The position numbers were made by a program, and so were the translations under genes. A stretch of DNA of 64,000 bases, taken from assembly GCA_041751425.1 (NCBI GenBank), contig JBGSXL010000029.1, forward strand, positions 124,001 through 188,000, in the 5' to 3' direction. The notes under the pieces are model-generated. The model had not been told where the DNA came from and searched no databases. It saw only the letters and a program-made list of their open reading frames with translations. This stretch comes from JAVVEG01 sp041751425. Its GTDB lineage: Bacteria > Pseudomonadota > Gammaproteobacteria > Pseudomonadales > Pseudohongiellaceae. This document shows, one piece after another, positions 51,006 through 60,792 of the stretch. Positions within the stretch are counted from its first letter, which is position 1. Each line of letters begins with the position of its first letter.

Positions 51006-53207
51006 ATGAGCAGCTCTATAAAACTGAAAAGCGTCATTTCCGATCCTGAAAAGTCCAGTGCTAATCAGGAAACTTCGGCTGCCGACCTTGCCCCGGATAC
51101 CAATGTCCCTGATACGGGTGACAGTGTAGATATAGACCTCAACAGTAGCGACTTGTACCTCAATCGCGAGCTCAGCTATTTGCAATTTAATATGCGGGTT
51201 CTTGATCAAGCCAGAAACACTCAACATCCTCTTTTAGAGCGCTTGATGTTTTTGTTGATTTTCAGCTCCAATCTGGATGAGTTTTACGAAATTCGTGTAT
51301 CGGGTTTAAAGAAACAGTTGCTTGGGCGCCAACGACCGGGACCTGATGGGAAATACCCGGAGCAGATACTTAAAGAGGTGAATCAGCAGGTTAAGGTTGC
51401 TCTGGAGGAACAATATCGAATTCTCAATGAAGAACTGCTTCCCTCCCTGGCAGCCGAGAACATCCATTTCCTGCATAGATATGAATGGAGTGATGAGTTA
51501 GCAAGTTGGGCGCAAGAGTATTTTCGGGATGAAATTCTCCCGGTAATCAGTCCATTGGGGCTGGATCCCGCGCATCCGTTTCCGCGCCTGGTAAATAAGA
51601 GTCTGAATTTCATTCTCTCACTGGAAGGTAAGGATGCGTTTGGCAGAGACAGTGGACTCGCTGTTGTTCCTGCGCCACGCTCTCTTCCACGCCTTATCAA
51701 AGTACCAACCCACATTCTGAGCAACGGCGATAATTTTATATTCCTGTCATCTATTATTCATGCGCACGTCAATGAATTCTTTCCGGGTATGACGGTAAAG
51801 GAATGCCACCAGTTTCGTGTTACGCGTAACTCCGACCTTGAAATGTCCAATGTAGAAGTTGAGGACGTTGCAAGCGCATTACAGGGTGAATTGCATTTAC
51901 GACGTTTCGGCGCCGCCGCAAAACTCGAGGTTGGAACTGCTTGCCCGTCTGAATTGACAGATTTCCTTCTCCAGCGTTTCAACCTGACGGAAAGTGAAAT
52001 GTTTCGTCTCAATGGCCCGGTTAACCTGCAGCGATTAATGGCTTTAACCGGCATGGTCAACCGTCCTGACTTAAGTTTTCCACCATTTTCGCCAGGCATG
52101 CCCGCGGTTATGGAAGAAGGGAACAGCATGTTTGCTGCGGTAAGCAAAGAAGACCAATTATTGCTGCACCCATTCCAGTCGTTTCTGCCCGTAATATACT
52201 GGGTTCGACAAGCCGCTCAAGATCCGGCTGTACTGTCTATCAAACAAACTCTTTATAGAACCAATGAGTCCTCCGAACTGGTTGAAGCTCTCTCTGACGC
52301 GGCTCGCAATGGAAAAGAGGTGACAGTTGTCATTGAATTAAGAGCACGCTTTGATGAAAAGGAGAATATTCAGTTTGCCAGCATATTGCAGGAAGCTGGC
52401 GCGGTTGTCGTATACGGCGTCATGGGATACAAGACGCACGCGAAGATGCTTCTGATTGTCAGGCGCGAGGGTGGCAAAATTAAACGATACGCCCACCTTG
52501 GCACCGGCAACTATCATCGCAAGAATTCGCTTCTTTACACTGATTACAGTTTGCTTACCTGCGAACCGGTGATTTGTGGCGACGTTCATAAACTGTTCCA
52601 ACAGATTACTGGCATGGGAAAACGGATAGTTCCAGATCTAATCGTCCATGCGCCTTTTAAATTACGCAAAACGCTAATCCAACAGATTCGTAAGGAAAAG
52701 CAAGCAGCTCTGGATGGCAAGTCGGCACGAATCATTGCGAAGGTCAATGCACTCACTGAACCGGGCATTATCAAAGAGCTGTACTCAGCAGCCCGATGTG
52801 GTGTGAAGATTGATTTGATTGTCAGAGGAATATGCTGTCTTAAACCAGGCATCAAGGGTCTTTCTGATAACATCAGAGTGATATCGATAATTGGCAGGTT
52901 TCTGGAGCATTCGCGCGTTTTCTATTTCGAGAACAGCACCCCTCAGCTGTATTGCTCCAGTGCAGATTGGATGGAGCGCAATTTATTACATCGCATAGAG
53001 ATTGCTTTTCCCATTCAGAAAAAGAAATTGGCTAACAGAATCATGGAAGAGTTGGAAATGTATCTTGTAGATCACAGACAAACATGGGAACTGCAAGCAG
53101 ATGGTGAGTATCTAAAGCTGGAACCTGCCGAAGACTCTCCGAAGGACTCAGTGCAAGCTCGATTGCTGAATTCGCTTTCTACTCATGCTACGGCATCGCG
53201 AGGGTAG
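51006..53207 (+). CDS. ppk: Polyphosphate kinase 1
   Basis: A 733-residue Ppk1 that makes polyphosphate from ATP. The N-terminal helical domain is LYLNRELSYLQFNMRVLDQARNTQHPLLERLMFLLIFSSNLDEFYEIRVSGLKKQL. The catalytic phospholipase-D-like half includes LHPFQSFLPVIYWVRQAAQDPAVLSIKQTLYRTNESSELVEAL and the autophosphorylated-His motif GYKTHAKMLLIVRREGGKIKRYAHLGTGNYH. The first 45 residues form a polar, acidic extension. It is divergent from phoU across a Pho box and overlaps convergent ppx by 20 bases. Confidence 0.97.
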   Translation: MSSSIKLKSVISDPEKSSANQETSAADLAPDTNVPDTGDSVDIDLNSSDLYLNRELSYLQFNMRVLDQARNTQHPLLERLMFLLIFSSNLDEFYEIRVSGLKKQLLGRQRPGPDGKYPEQILKEVNQQVKVALEEQYRILNEELLPSLAAENIHFLHRYEWSDELASWAQEYFRDEILPVISPLGLDPAHPFPRLVNKSLNFILSLEGKDAFGRDSGLAVVPAPRSLPRLIKVPTHILSNGDNFIFLSSIIHAHVNEFFPGMTVKECHQFRVTRNSDLEMSNVEVEDVASALQGELHLRRFGAAAKLEVGTACPSELTDFLLQRFNLTESEMFRLNGPVNLQRLMALTGMVNRPDLSFPPFSPGMPAVMEEGNSMFAAVSKEDQLLLHPFQSFLPVIYWVRQAAQDPAVLSIKQTLYRTNESSELVEALSDAARNGKEVTVVIELRARFDEKENIQFASILQEAGAVVVYGVMGYKTHAKMLLIVRREGGKIKRYAHLGTGNYHRKNSLLYTDYSLLTCEPVICGDVHKLFQQITGMGKRIVPDLIVHAPFKLRKTLIQQIRKEKQAALDGKSARIIAKVNALTEPGIIKELYSAARCGVKIDLIVRGICCLKPGIKGLSDNIRVISIIGRFLEHSRVFYFENSTPQLYCSSADWMERNLLHRIEIAFPIQKKKLANRIMEELEMYLVDHRQTWELQADGEYLKLEPAEDSPKDSVQARLLNSLSTHATASRG

Positions 53208-54150
53208 TTTCTGGCAAACCTCGGTCCGCCATGTTGGAGGAAGAGCGCGAATTCTTCATCATAAAATCGAGCATGCCTTCACGCAGTGCAGTGGCACTGA
53301 AATACACAGTGTCTATGGCGTAAGTTTGCATCAGCGCGGTCAAAACAGACCAGCCTGGCATGAGCAAATCGCTCCTGTTTTCTTTCAGTCCGGGCAAGAG
53401 TTTCTTCTCCAGCACGCTTTGCACAATCAATGGCCGCATTGCCAGCAACGAATCCAGATGGATTCCTGACGAACTCAGTCCATTCTCCTGACAAACCGCT
53501 GCTAACATCTTCGCTGTACCAGATGATGCATACACGCTTTGCCAAGGGTGATTCTTCATGCTCGGGCGCACTTTTCTGAAAACCTTGCAGGCAGCATCAA
53601 TTGCCAGATCAAGAGCCTTTTCTAACTCCGCTGTCGATACCATCGGCTCATTGAACCAGCAATCCCGCCAACTGACACACCCTATCGGGAGACTATGCGT
53701 GAGCAGTCGCTTGCCTTTGCGCCCAATGATCATTTCCGTACTACCACCTCCTATATCGATAACAAGGCGCGTATCGGCAGAGTCCGGCAGCACTGAGTTG
53801 ACACCTGCAAACACCAGAATTGCTTCCTGAGTGCCTGTGATGACAGATATCTCAAACCCAATTTGTTTCGCTGCCTCCAGAAACTCCTCCGCATTGCGGG
53901 CGACTCTGAGGGCATTGGTCCCCAGAGCCCAGTATTGCTCTATCGGATGATTGTTTATTACGTTCTGGAAGCGCTGCAAGCATTCCAAACCTCGTTGGAA
54001 AGCCGCCGGCGATATGACTCCGCTGGCAGACAATCCCTCTCCCAGCTGCACCTTTTCGCTGAAGCGCTCAACAACCTCAACACCGTCATCGGTTAGTCTG
54101 GCTACCAGAAGGTGAAAGCTGTTTGAACCCAAATCCAGGCATGCGTACAT
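53188..54150 (-). CDS. ppx: Exopolyphosphatase, Ppx/GppA family
   Basis: A 320-residue ASKHA-fold phosphatase that removes phosphate from polyphosphate ends or hydrolyses pppGpp. It begins MYACLDLGSNSFHLLVARLTDDGVEVVERFSEKVQLGEGL; the second phosphate-binding motif is TRLVIDIGGGSTEMIIGRKGKRLLTHSLPIGCVSWRD. The length fits the short form without the C-terminal HD domain of E. coli Ppx, so assignment between Ppx and GppA is open. Convergence with ppk favours Ppx. The 3' ends of the two overlap by 20 bases. Confidence 0.92.
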   Translation of the reverse strand: MYACLDLGSNSFHLLVARLTDDGVEVVERFSEKVQLGEGLSASGVISPAAFQRGLECLQRFQNVINNHPIEQYWALGTNALRVARNAEEFLEAAKQIGFEISVITGTQEAILVFAGVNSVLPDSADTRLVIDIGGGSTEMIIGRKGKRLLTHSLPIGCVSWRDCWFNEPMVSTAELEKALDLAIDAACKVFRKVRPSMKNHPWQSVYASSGTAKMLAAVCQENGLSSSGIHLDSLLAMRPLIVQSVLEKKLLPGLKENRSDLLMPGWSVLTALMQTYAIDTVYFSATALREGMLDFMMKNSRSSSNMADRGLPETTLAMP

Positions 54151-54167
54151 CAGGAATTTACAGCCAT

Positions 54168-54632
54168 TCAGATCATTGATTGTTGATAGTTTTCGATGCC
54201 AATTTTATTAATGAGTTCCAGTTGTGTTTCAAGCCAGTCGACATGCTCTTCTTCGCTTTTTAGTATCGCGGCCAGCAAATCCCTGCTTCCATAATCCTGC
54301 ACCGACTCTGCATAAGCTATACCTTCCCTCAAGGCTGGTATAGCCAACATTTCCAAAGCAAGGTCACATTCGAGCATCTCTTTGGTATTTTCACCAATAA
54401 GCAGTTTACCCAGATTCTGAAGATTTGGCAGCCCTTCAAGAAAGAGGATGCGCTCGACCAACTGATCGGCATGCTTCATCTCATCAATGGATTCTTCATA
54501 CTCCTTGTCAGCCAGCTTCTTAAGCCCCCAATCCTTATACATTCGCGAATGTAAAAAGTACTGGTTTATGGCAATCAGTTCATTTCCAAGGGCTTTATTG
54601 AGATGGCGTACTACTGTTGCATCTGCCTTCAT
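54168..54632 (-). CDS. bfr: Bacterioferritin
   Basis: A 154-residue haem ferritin forming a 24-mer that stores iron. All ferroxidase ligands are at their usual positions: Glu18, Glu51, His54, Glu94, Glu127 and His130. The haem-ligand Met52 is also present (ESIDEMKHAD). It is therefore a haem-binding, ferroxidase-active subunit. It lies downstream of bfd on the same strand and 17 bases before ppx begins. The 160 bases between bfd and bfr may carry a separate promoter. Confidence 0.97.
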   Translation of the reverse strand: MKADATVVRHLNKALGNELIAINQYFLHSRMYKDWGLKKLADKEYEESIDEMKHADQLVERILFLEGLPNLQNLGKLLIGENTKEMLECDLALEMLAIPALREGIAYAESVQDYGSRDLLAAILKSEEEHVDWLETQLELINKIGIENYQQSMI

Positions 54633-54792
54633 TTGCTACTCCTAAACGCTGGTGAAACCTGGCCCCAGATTGGGCTTTTCCACCATTATTGTCAAGGTGA
54701 AAGCAGCAGTAAGGCATTGATCTATCGAGAATATATGAATGAGAACCAAACGCATTCACATTCATAAAGAGGGAAAGTTTTTATTTAGCAAC

Positions 54793-54987
54793 TCAGCCAG
54801 CAGCGGCATTTACAAAACTGGGAGGATTGACAAATTCACCAACGATACTGCGGGCATGACGCGTACATTTTCCGCATTCACTGGCAACACCCAAACGCGC
54901 GCGAATCTCCGCCAGATCGTTAAAACCATCGCGGCACAAATCACGAATCTGATTGTCGGTAATCTGCCTGCAAATACAAACGTACAT
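54793..54987 (-). CDS. bfd: Bacterioferritin-associated ferredoxin
   Basis: A 64-residue 2Fe-2S protein that reduces and releases iron from bacterioferritin. The Cys ligands are the CIC pair near the N-terminus (MYVCICRQITDNQI) and CGKC near residues 38-41 (ASECGKCTRHARSI), the standard C-x-C...C-x2-C pattern. It is upstream of bfr on the same strand. A good Fur box lies 36-50 bases before its start, fitting induction by iron starvation. The C-terminus is a short, low-complexity tail (NPPSFVNAAAG). Confidence 0.95.
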   Translation of the reverse strand: MYVCICRQITDNQIRDLCRDGFNDLAEIRARLGVASECGKCTRHARSIVGEFVNPPSFVNAAAG

Positions 54988-55022
54988 AACATATCCTCAC
55001 TGGACGCAATCTTAAATGCTAA

Positions 55023-55037
55023 TGAGAATGATTGTCA
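55023..55037 (-). promoter_or_regulatory. Fur box of bfd
   Basis: TGAGAAT-G-ATTGTCA (read on +) is a 7-1-7 inverted repeat differing from the Fur consensus TGATAATnATTATCA at two positions. It is 36 bases upstream of the bfd start and about 35 bases upstream of the -35 of the divergent glycosyltransferase promoter. Confidence 0.75.
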
Positions 55038-55071
55038 ACAGCGAAAATGAATTAACGTAGATTTTTATGGA

Positions 55072-55100
55072 TTTTCAGTACTTGCTTACTTCACTATAAT
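55072..55100 (+). promoter_or_regulatory. Sigma-70 promoter of the GT39-like gene
   Basis: TTTTCA (55072-55077), a 17-base spacer, then a perfect TATAAT (55095-55100). Transcription would start near 55107, leaving about 15-20 bases before the CCGGAG ribosome-binding site at 55122-55127. Confidence 0.6.
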
Positions 55101-55133
55101 TGCCGCCCACTGCTTTTTTACCCGGAGCCAGGT

Positions 55134-57083
55134 ATCAATAATCTAATAAATATAAACAAATTTGGGGAAAACCGCCTGGCAGCATGGTTTGTTCTGGCAC
55201 TCTTACTAATCCTTACATTGAAACTGATTCTAGCTTCAATGCTGGATCTGTACAGCGATGAGATTTTCTATTGGCAAGCCTCCACGCGACCCGCTCTGGC
55301 TTATAGCGATCTGCCTTTTATGGCCGCCATGCTTTCCGGGGTTGGTACCTGGTTATTTGGGAATACCGCTCTGGCCGTTCGCTCCTTGTTCCTGGTTATG
55401 GGAACCGCTCTGCCTTTGCTGGTTTTCTGGCTTGCCCGACCTTTTACCTCAAGACATTTGGCGCTGGAATCAGCCTTCCTAAGTTTATGTCTGCCATTGG
55501 GGGCATTCCTCGGCCTTGTGGCCGTACCGGATGTGCCGTTGGTCTTCTTTGGTTTATTGATGATTGGCTTGTTTGAGCGTGCCATGCGCCTGGGCAGCTT
55601 AGGTTACTGGATAGCTACAGGTGTTGTGGCGGCGCTTGGATTCAGCACGCACTATAGATTCGCGTTGTATGTTTTTGCTGCTTTTCTATTCCTGCTCACA
55701 AGCAGCAGCCACCGGCTTTTGTTGCTGAGCTATAAACCGTGGGTAGCAGCAGGCCTAATGCTTATCGGGTTGATTCCTGCCATCCGATTTAATATGGCAA
55801 CTGATTTGAGTGGTCTCGGTTATCACTTTTTAGATCGCCACCCCTGGAGCTTTCAAACTGAAGGGTTGTTACATCCATTGAAACAAGCTGTCCTGGTCAC
55901 TCCTCCGCTTTATATTGCTTTGTTAGTTACCCTGGTGCTGTTGCTACGGGCAGCTCGCAAGGGCGACCACCGTCGAGGCCTCATAGCCAGCTTTGCCGCT
56001 GTGCATATCGGAGTATTCATGGTCCTGGCACCCTGGGCTGACAGCACCCGCACTTCTATTCACTGGCCGCTTTCCGGTTACTTCCCCCTATTGGTATTCC
56101 TGCCTGAAGCGCTGCGTGTGATTTATGGCTGGCTTCGCCCCACACGAGCGAAACCTTTTACTTTATCCATTCCGATATTGGGTTTTGCTGGTTCTTTGCT
56201 GATTATGATAGGGGTCGGGTCTCAGGCCATTCATGGCACACTACAACCTTTGCTGGGCAATGGCGTGCTATCAAACAAGATGGCTGGTTGGGAGCATTTC
56301 AATGATCATATACACACACTTACTCGCGATCGAAATTCACTCAACAGTCACATTATAGTTACTGACAATTATTATACCGGTGCCCAAGTTGAGTTTGCCC
56401 ATGGCGATCAATTCAGTGTCTTTAATCTGGATGCTGACAAGGCAGTCAGCGATGGCCGCGCCGTACAGTATCTACTCTGGCAAAACGAGGGCACAGGATT
56501 GCGCGGCAGAGAGGGAGAGAATGCCTGGTTTATTACTGAGGACAGCACCTTGTCTTTAGATGACAAAACCGAGGTAGTTACACGGGTTTGCTCCTTTTTT
56601 TCGGAGCTGAAGTTTCTTGAACAATGGTACTTGTTAGGTGGCGATAAAAATTTCAGCGTTTACGAAGGATTTGGCGTGCTTGGAGCACCAATTAACGACA
56701 ATGCATCTGTTTCCACAGTCACTCAGCCTGTGTGCCCCGTACCTTCTCAGGCGTGGATAGATGAACCCCCGGCAAATAGCACCTTGACTGGCGATTTTAC
56801 AGTATCAGGTTGGGCGTTCAACGATGGCGGAGGCATCAGAAGTCTTCGCTTGCTGGCAAACGGCGAACCTGTTGCAGTACTTGAGTTAAATGTCTCGCGG
56901 CCCGATGTGGTTGCGGCGTTTAGTCTTACGGGTGATCCATCGCAACCCGTGGTCGGATTCACTGCAACACTCGATAGCGAGATCTTTCCTAGAGGCAATT
57001 TGGATATCGCTTTGGAAACTACTGCTAAGACTGGGGAGATTCAAGTATTCCGCGCGGTTCGTGTCTTCAATGCCGGCAGGTGA
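55134..57083 (+). CDS. GT39/ArnT-like membrane glycosyltransferase with C-terminal Ig-like domain
   Basis: A polytopic protein of about 650 residues. The N-terminal catalytic signature is LDLYSDEIFYWQASTRPALAYSDLPFMAAMLSGVGTWLFG (acidic SDE after helix 1), followed by about ten membrane helices. This is typical of polyprenol-phosphate-sugar transferases such as dolichyl-phosphate-mannose mannosyltransferase or ArnT. From about residue 540 a soluble Ig-like domain follows (WIDEPPANSTLTGDFTVSGWAFNDGGGIRSLRLLANGEPVAV). No ATG or GTG precedes helix 1. TTG 55218 would truncate it, and GGAG (55124) points to the ATC at 55134 as a non-standard start. Acceptor unknown. Confidence 0.7.
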   Translation: MNNLININKFGENRLAAWFVLALLLILTLKLILASMLDLYSDEIFYWQASTRPALAYSDLPFMAAMLSGVGTWLFGNTALAVRSLFLVMGTALPLLVFWLARPFTSRHLALESAFLSLCLPLGAFLGLVAVPDVPLVFFGLLMIGLFERAMRLGSLGYWIATGVVAALGFSTHYRFALYVFAAFLFLLTSSSHRLLLLSYKPWVAAGLMLIGLIPAIRFNMATDLSGLGYHFLDRHPWSFQTEGLLHPLKQAVLVTPPLYIALLVTLVLLLRAARKGDHRRGLIASFAAVHIGVFMVLAPWADSTRTSIHWPLSGYFPLLVFLPEALRVIYGWLRPTRAKPFTLSIPILGFAGSLLIMIGVGSQAIHGTLQPLLGNGVLSNKMAGWEHFNDHIHTLTRDRNSLNSHIIVTDNYYTGAQVEFAHGDQFSVFNLDADKAVSDGRAVQYLLWQNEGTGLRGREGENAWFITEDSTLSLDDKTEVVTRVCSFFSELKFLEQWYLLGGDKNFSVYEGFGVLGAPINDNASVSTVTQPVCPVPSQAWIDEPPANSTLTGDFTVSGWAFNDGGGIRSLRLLANGEPVAVLELNVSRPDVVAAFSLTGDPSQPVVGFTATLDSEIFPRGNLDIALETTAKTGEIQVFRAVRVFNAGR

Positions 57084-57323
57084 AAGCAAATTCTCCTGAT
57101 CTGACAATCTGCTGGATACACCGATTCTGCAGATCAAAGCCGTTGCCAGCCTATTCATTATTTAAACCACTGGCAGTACACTTAGCAGAGTTAGCGACTA
57201 AATTTGACACTTCATTGTTAAAAAGTTCGTTTTGCATGTGAACAGAGCTCAGGATGACGGCAACTTGTTCCCGCCGGCTAATGGCATAACAAACGTTTAG
57301 AACAAGGAATCCGGCAAACTGCT

Positions 57324-60300
57324 ATGGGTATAAGGCCCTTCGTATATATTGCAGCGCTGTTCGCAGCATTTACGCTGATCAGAGTAAGCACGGCGCAACC
57401 TGTGCCGGTCACGCCAATGAGTGACAGTATCGCGCTGGCGCAGGATAGCTTCTATTACGAAGATACTAATGGCATATTAGGTATCGAGCAGGTTGTACAA
57501 GATAGTTTTCAAGCAAATTTCGTTGCAAACAACGCCGATATACTCCATTTCGGATTAACGAGATCCGTTTACTGGATCAAGTTTACACTGGACTGGCAGT
57601 CCACAATCGCAGATCAAGCATGGATACTTGAGGTTGGCCCCCCTAAGCATGTTCCAGGCATCGCTCGCGGCGGTGTCAATGCCTACATTTTCGATCAGAA
57701 CCGCCAATTGCAGTTCAGCGAACAACTGGGTACCTACTCTAGTGAAATCGAGCTGAAAACTCTTGAGGGTGGTTATGCTTTGAAACTGAACTCCACATCC
57801 TCTGAAATTTTCTTGCGTGTAGAGTCGGCTCGTGAACTTCGACTGCCATTGACGCTTTGGAATGAAAGCGCTTTTCGTGCCAACGAACTGAATGCCAATA
57901 CAAGCCTTGGTATCAAGTATGGCATTCTGATTGCAATGATTTTCTATAATCTTTTTTTGTTCGTCTCCATAAAAGAGCGCAGCTTCATTTTTTACGTACT
58001 TGTGGTCGGTACGCAACTCGCATTCCTGATTTTGGATTCCAAACATGCTCGGTTAATCAATGAGGGTGAGTTTATCAACCCGTGGCTTATAAATATGTTG
58101 GAGCGTAATATTTACATTTTTATGGCCATGGCACATCTTCAATTTCAACGTCAGCTACTGCATATTTGGGAATATAATAGGCGCTTGAACAACACAATAA
58201 AGATACTGATTGGATTGTTTGGATTTTCACTACTGGTTTCACTTATTCCTGACGAGAAGTACGTACAGAATCTTTATATCCCTTTGATCATTATCGGCAT
58301 CCTGCTTGCGCTATACACAAACATAGATGCAATCAAACGCGGTATAGACACTGCCATTGTTCATCTATTAGCAGTAAGCGTTCTTATTGCAGGAGCTGCA
58401 GTCCAACTGTTGCACCAGGTCTTTAACGTACTACCTGCAAATTCGTTTGTGGATCAGGCTTTTGAAATTGGCATGGTAGTTCAGGCCATGCTTTTATCAT
58501 TCAGCCTGGCCTTCCGTTACAACCAGATGAAGAAAAGCAAGGAAGAGGCGCAACAGTTAGCTATCGCACATCTGCAACATTCCGAGTCCATTAAAGATGA
58601 ATTACTTGCGAATGTCTCTCACGAACTGAGGACGCCAGTCCATGGCATTACTGGCCTGACAGAGGTTGTAGTTCGTGACTTGCAGAGTGACACAAATAGC
58701 AAGGAATCTGCCATTGAAAAATTGCAACTGATTGGTAGCAGCGGCAATCGATTGATTCGCTTAATTGATGATTTGCTCGATCTATCCAGAATAAAAAACC
58801 AAGGTATCAATCTTCAACTTGTCGCAATTAATCTGCATGAGTTTTGCAGTAATATTTTATTGACCTCAAACATATTCCGTAACAATGGAGCTGTACGAAT
58901 TCACAATGACGTTGCCGAAAATCTGCCGTGGATTCTTGCTGATAAAGACCGTTTGCACCAGATTTTATTGAACCTGCTGACAAACGCTGTGAAGTTCACG
59001 CAACAGGGAGGTATATGGATTACAGCATCCATTGAGGAGCCCGGTTTTGTCACGATCAGCGTTCGCGATACTGGCATAGGCATCTCGCAAGAGGATAAAT
59101 CACGAATATTCAACTCCTTTGAAAAGGGCCATGTCCCAGCCGACATGCAACCAGGGGGAGCCGGATTGGGACTAGCCATCAGCAAACATTTGGTTGAATT
59201 GCATGGTAGTCAGCTGGAAGTACAAAGTGTTCTGGGCAAGGGGTCAGTTTTCCACTTCAGACTACCCCTGGCCTCTGCAAACACCCCAACCGATGATGTT
59301 GCAACCTTGGCCAATGCCCATTTGCTGAAGCGCTCTGATTTCAGTTTGCAACCGCGCACAGCTATGCCGGAAACTACGGAGAGCGGTGCTGAAATCCTGA
59401 TCGTCGATGACGATGCGATAAATCGGCAGGTCATACGGGAGCAATTGGGACAGCACAGATTACTTGAAGCCTCAAGTGGAGCAGAAGCAATAGCCATGGT
59501 TTCCAGACAGAAACCTGATCTTGTTCTGCTGGATTTGATGATGCCAGGCCTCAACGGCTATGAAGTTTGTAGACATTTACGACAGCGGTTCGATCCTGCG
59601 GAATTACCGATAATAATTGTGACTGCGAAAAATCATCTGGAAGACTTGACGGAGGGGTTCTTGGCTGGTGCGAATGACTATCTATCTAAACCTTTTCATA
59701 TGGAGGAATTGCGAGCTCGCGTTTCCAGTCAGTTGAAGCTGAAACACCTGCAACAGGCAAGCGCTGAAAATGCACGCTTAAGGCTGCATATTCAGGATTA
59801 CATAAAGGCCAGCCAGCAGCTGCGAACCTCGCGGCATCAGATTGAATCTGTATTGGATTCTCTCGATCTTGGTACTGTCGCACTGGCATACCCCGGGATA
59901 GTTGTGCATGTAAATCAATCCGCGCAAAAGATGCTTGGCGTAACTTCATCCCAGTTAAATGGCCGCACACTAATCGATTTACTCACGGACTCTACGTCGA
60001 ATGATACGCTAAAAGAATTTATTTCAAGGTGGGAAATTGGTGAGCGACAAGCGAATAGCGAACAGATTATATCGGTAGAAATCAGAATACCCTTCTCTAC
60101 AGAAGGTTCGGATGCTCCCACAGAGCGAGTGTTTAAGGCCAGATTTTCTTTGTTATCCGATGACGACAGTACGGCAATACTCTTTATTGAGACTCAGGAT
60201 AATGAGAAAAAGATGCCTGTTGAGAATCTGGCGGGTGAACCTCAATTGCTGGAGTCCTTAAGTGGCGCCATGAGTGATGCACGGACTCTGAACGCTCGAT

Positions 60301-60737
60301 TGAAATTTCTGAGCATGACTGAACTAACCACACACCCGGAAGTAACCGAGTATTTCCAGAGTATGCGAAAGCTGGTAGGTTTCCTTGAGCAGAATCTCTC
60401 TTCAATCAAATCGCAGGGTGAGTATCGCGAGCAGATAGTACACCTGATGCAGAAAACTTTAGCTGCATGGGAGCACACAACTGGTAAATCCAAGATAGAA
60501 CTTGCAGAAAACAGTCGTATATGGGCAGTAAGCATAGATGAAGGTAGGCTGCGTACACGAACATTGGACCGCTATCTTCGAGTTGACCTATTGCCGAAAG
60601 CACCTCGTTGGCGGGAAGTTCTTCGAACCACCTACTTCGTGCTTTCAGATCTGAATTTGTTGCCGGAGCTTCGCGAAGAGCTCGAGCTTGAATTGGAAAA
60701 GCTGAAATCAATACTACAGAACAACGATATCGTTTAA
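57324..60737 (+). CDS. Hybrid sensor histidine kinase / response regulator, 7TMR-DISM type
   Basis: A 1137-residue protein. A signal peptide is followed by an extracellular DISM domain (about residues 45-185: VLHFGLTRSVYWIKFTLDW) and seven membrane helices (about 190-395). HisKA has phospho-acceptor His433 (LLANVSHELRTPVHGITGL). HATPase follows (NLLTNAVKFTQQGG; DTGIGISQED; GLGLAISKHLVELHG). A receiver domain has Asp737 (DLVLLDLMMPGLNGYE). A PAS-like domain (QIESVLDSLDLGTVALAYPGIVVHVNQSAQKMLGV) and a C-terminal region of about 190 residues with no family I recognise complete it. No output DNA-binding domain is visible. An ExeA-type ATPase gene follows 55 bases later. Confidence 0.93.
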   Translation: MGIRPFVYIAALFAAFTLIRVSTAQPVPVTPMSDSIALAQDSFYYEDTNGILGIEQVVQDSFQANFVANNADILHFGLTRSVYWIKFTLDWQSTIADQAWILEVGPPKHVPGIARGGVNAYIFDQNRQLQFSEQLGTYSSEIELKTLEGGYALKLNSTSSEIFLRVESARELRLPLTLWNESAFRANELNANTSLGIKYGILIAMIFYNLFLFVSIKERSFIFYVLVVGTQLAFLILDSKHARLINEGEFINPWLINMLERNIYIFMAMAHLQFQRQLLHIWEYNRRLNNTIKILIGLFGFSLLVSLIPDEKYVQNLYIPLIIIGILLALYTNIDAIKRGIDTAIVHLLAVSVLIAGAAVQLLHQVFNVLPANSFVDQAFEIGMVVQAMLLSFSLAFRYNQMKKSKEEAQQLAIAHLQHSESIKDELLANVSHELRTPVHGITGLTEVVVRDLQSDTNSKESAIEKLQLIGSSGNRLIRLIDDLLDLSRIKNQGINLQLVAINLHEFCSNILLTSNIFRNNGAVRIHNDVAENLPWILADKDRLHQILLNLLTNAVKFTQQGGIWITASIEEPGFVTISVRDTGIGISQEDKSRIFNSFEKGHVPADMQPGGAGLGLAISKHLVELHGSQLEVQSVLGKGSVFHFRLPLASANTPTDDVATLANAHLLKRSDFSLQPRTAMPETTESGAEILIVDDDAINRQVIREQLGQHRLLEASSGAEAIAMVSRQKPDLVLLDLMMPGLNGYEVCRHLRQRFDPAELPIIIVTAKNHLEDLTEGFLAGANDYLSKPFHMEELRARVSSQLKLKHLQQASAENARLRLHIQDYIKASQQLRTSRHQIESVLDSLDLGTVALAYPGIVVHVNQSAQKMLGVTSSQLNGRTLIDLLTDSTSNDTLKEFISRWEIGERQANSEQIISVEIRIPFSTEGSDAPTERVFKARFSLLSDDDSTAILFIETQDNEKKMPVENLAGEPQLLESLSGAMSDARTLNARLKFLSMTELTTHPEVTEYFQSMRKLVGFLEQNLSSIKSQGEYREQIVHLMQKTLAAWEHTTGKSKIELAENSRIWAVSIDEGRLRTRTLDRYLRVDLLPKAPRWREVLRTTYFVLSDLNLLPELREELELELEKLKSILQNNDIV

Positions 60738-60792
60738 TATGGCCCGGCCGGAAAGCTGAACCGTTGAAACGATGGAGGAAAACAAAACACTG

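Noticed and set aside
54725..54765. Imperfect inverted repeat of TGAATG and CATTCA upstream of bfr considered as a Fur site
   Set aside because: Arms are six bases with an 11-base spacer, and the pattern does not fit the 19-bp Fur consensus.
57204..57232. TTGACA upstream of the hybrid kinase considered as a promoter
   Set aside because: No acceptable -10 element lies at 16-18 bases from it.
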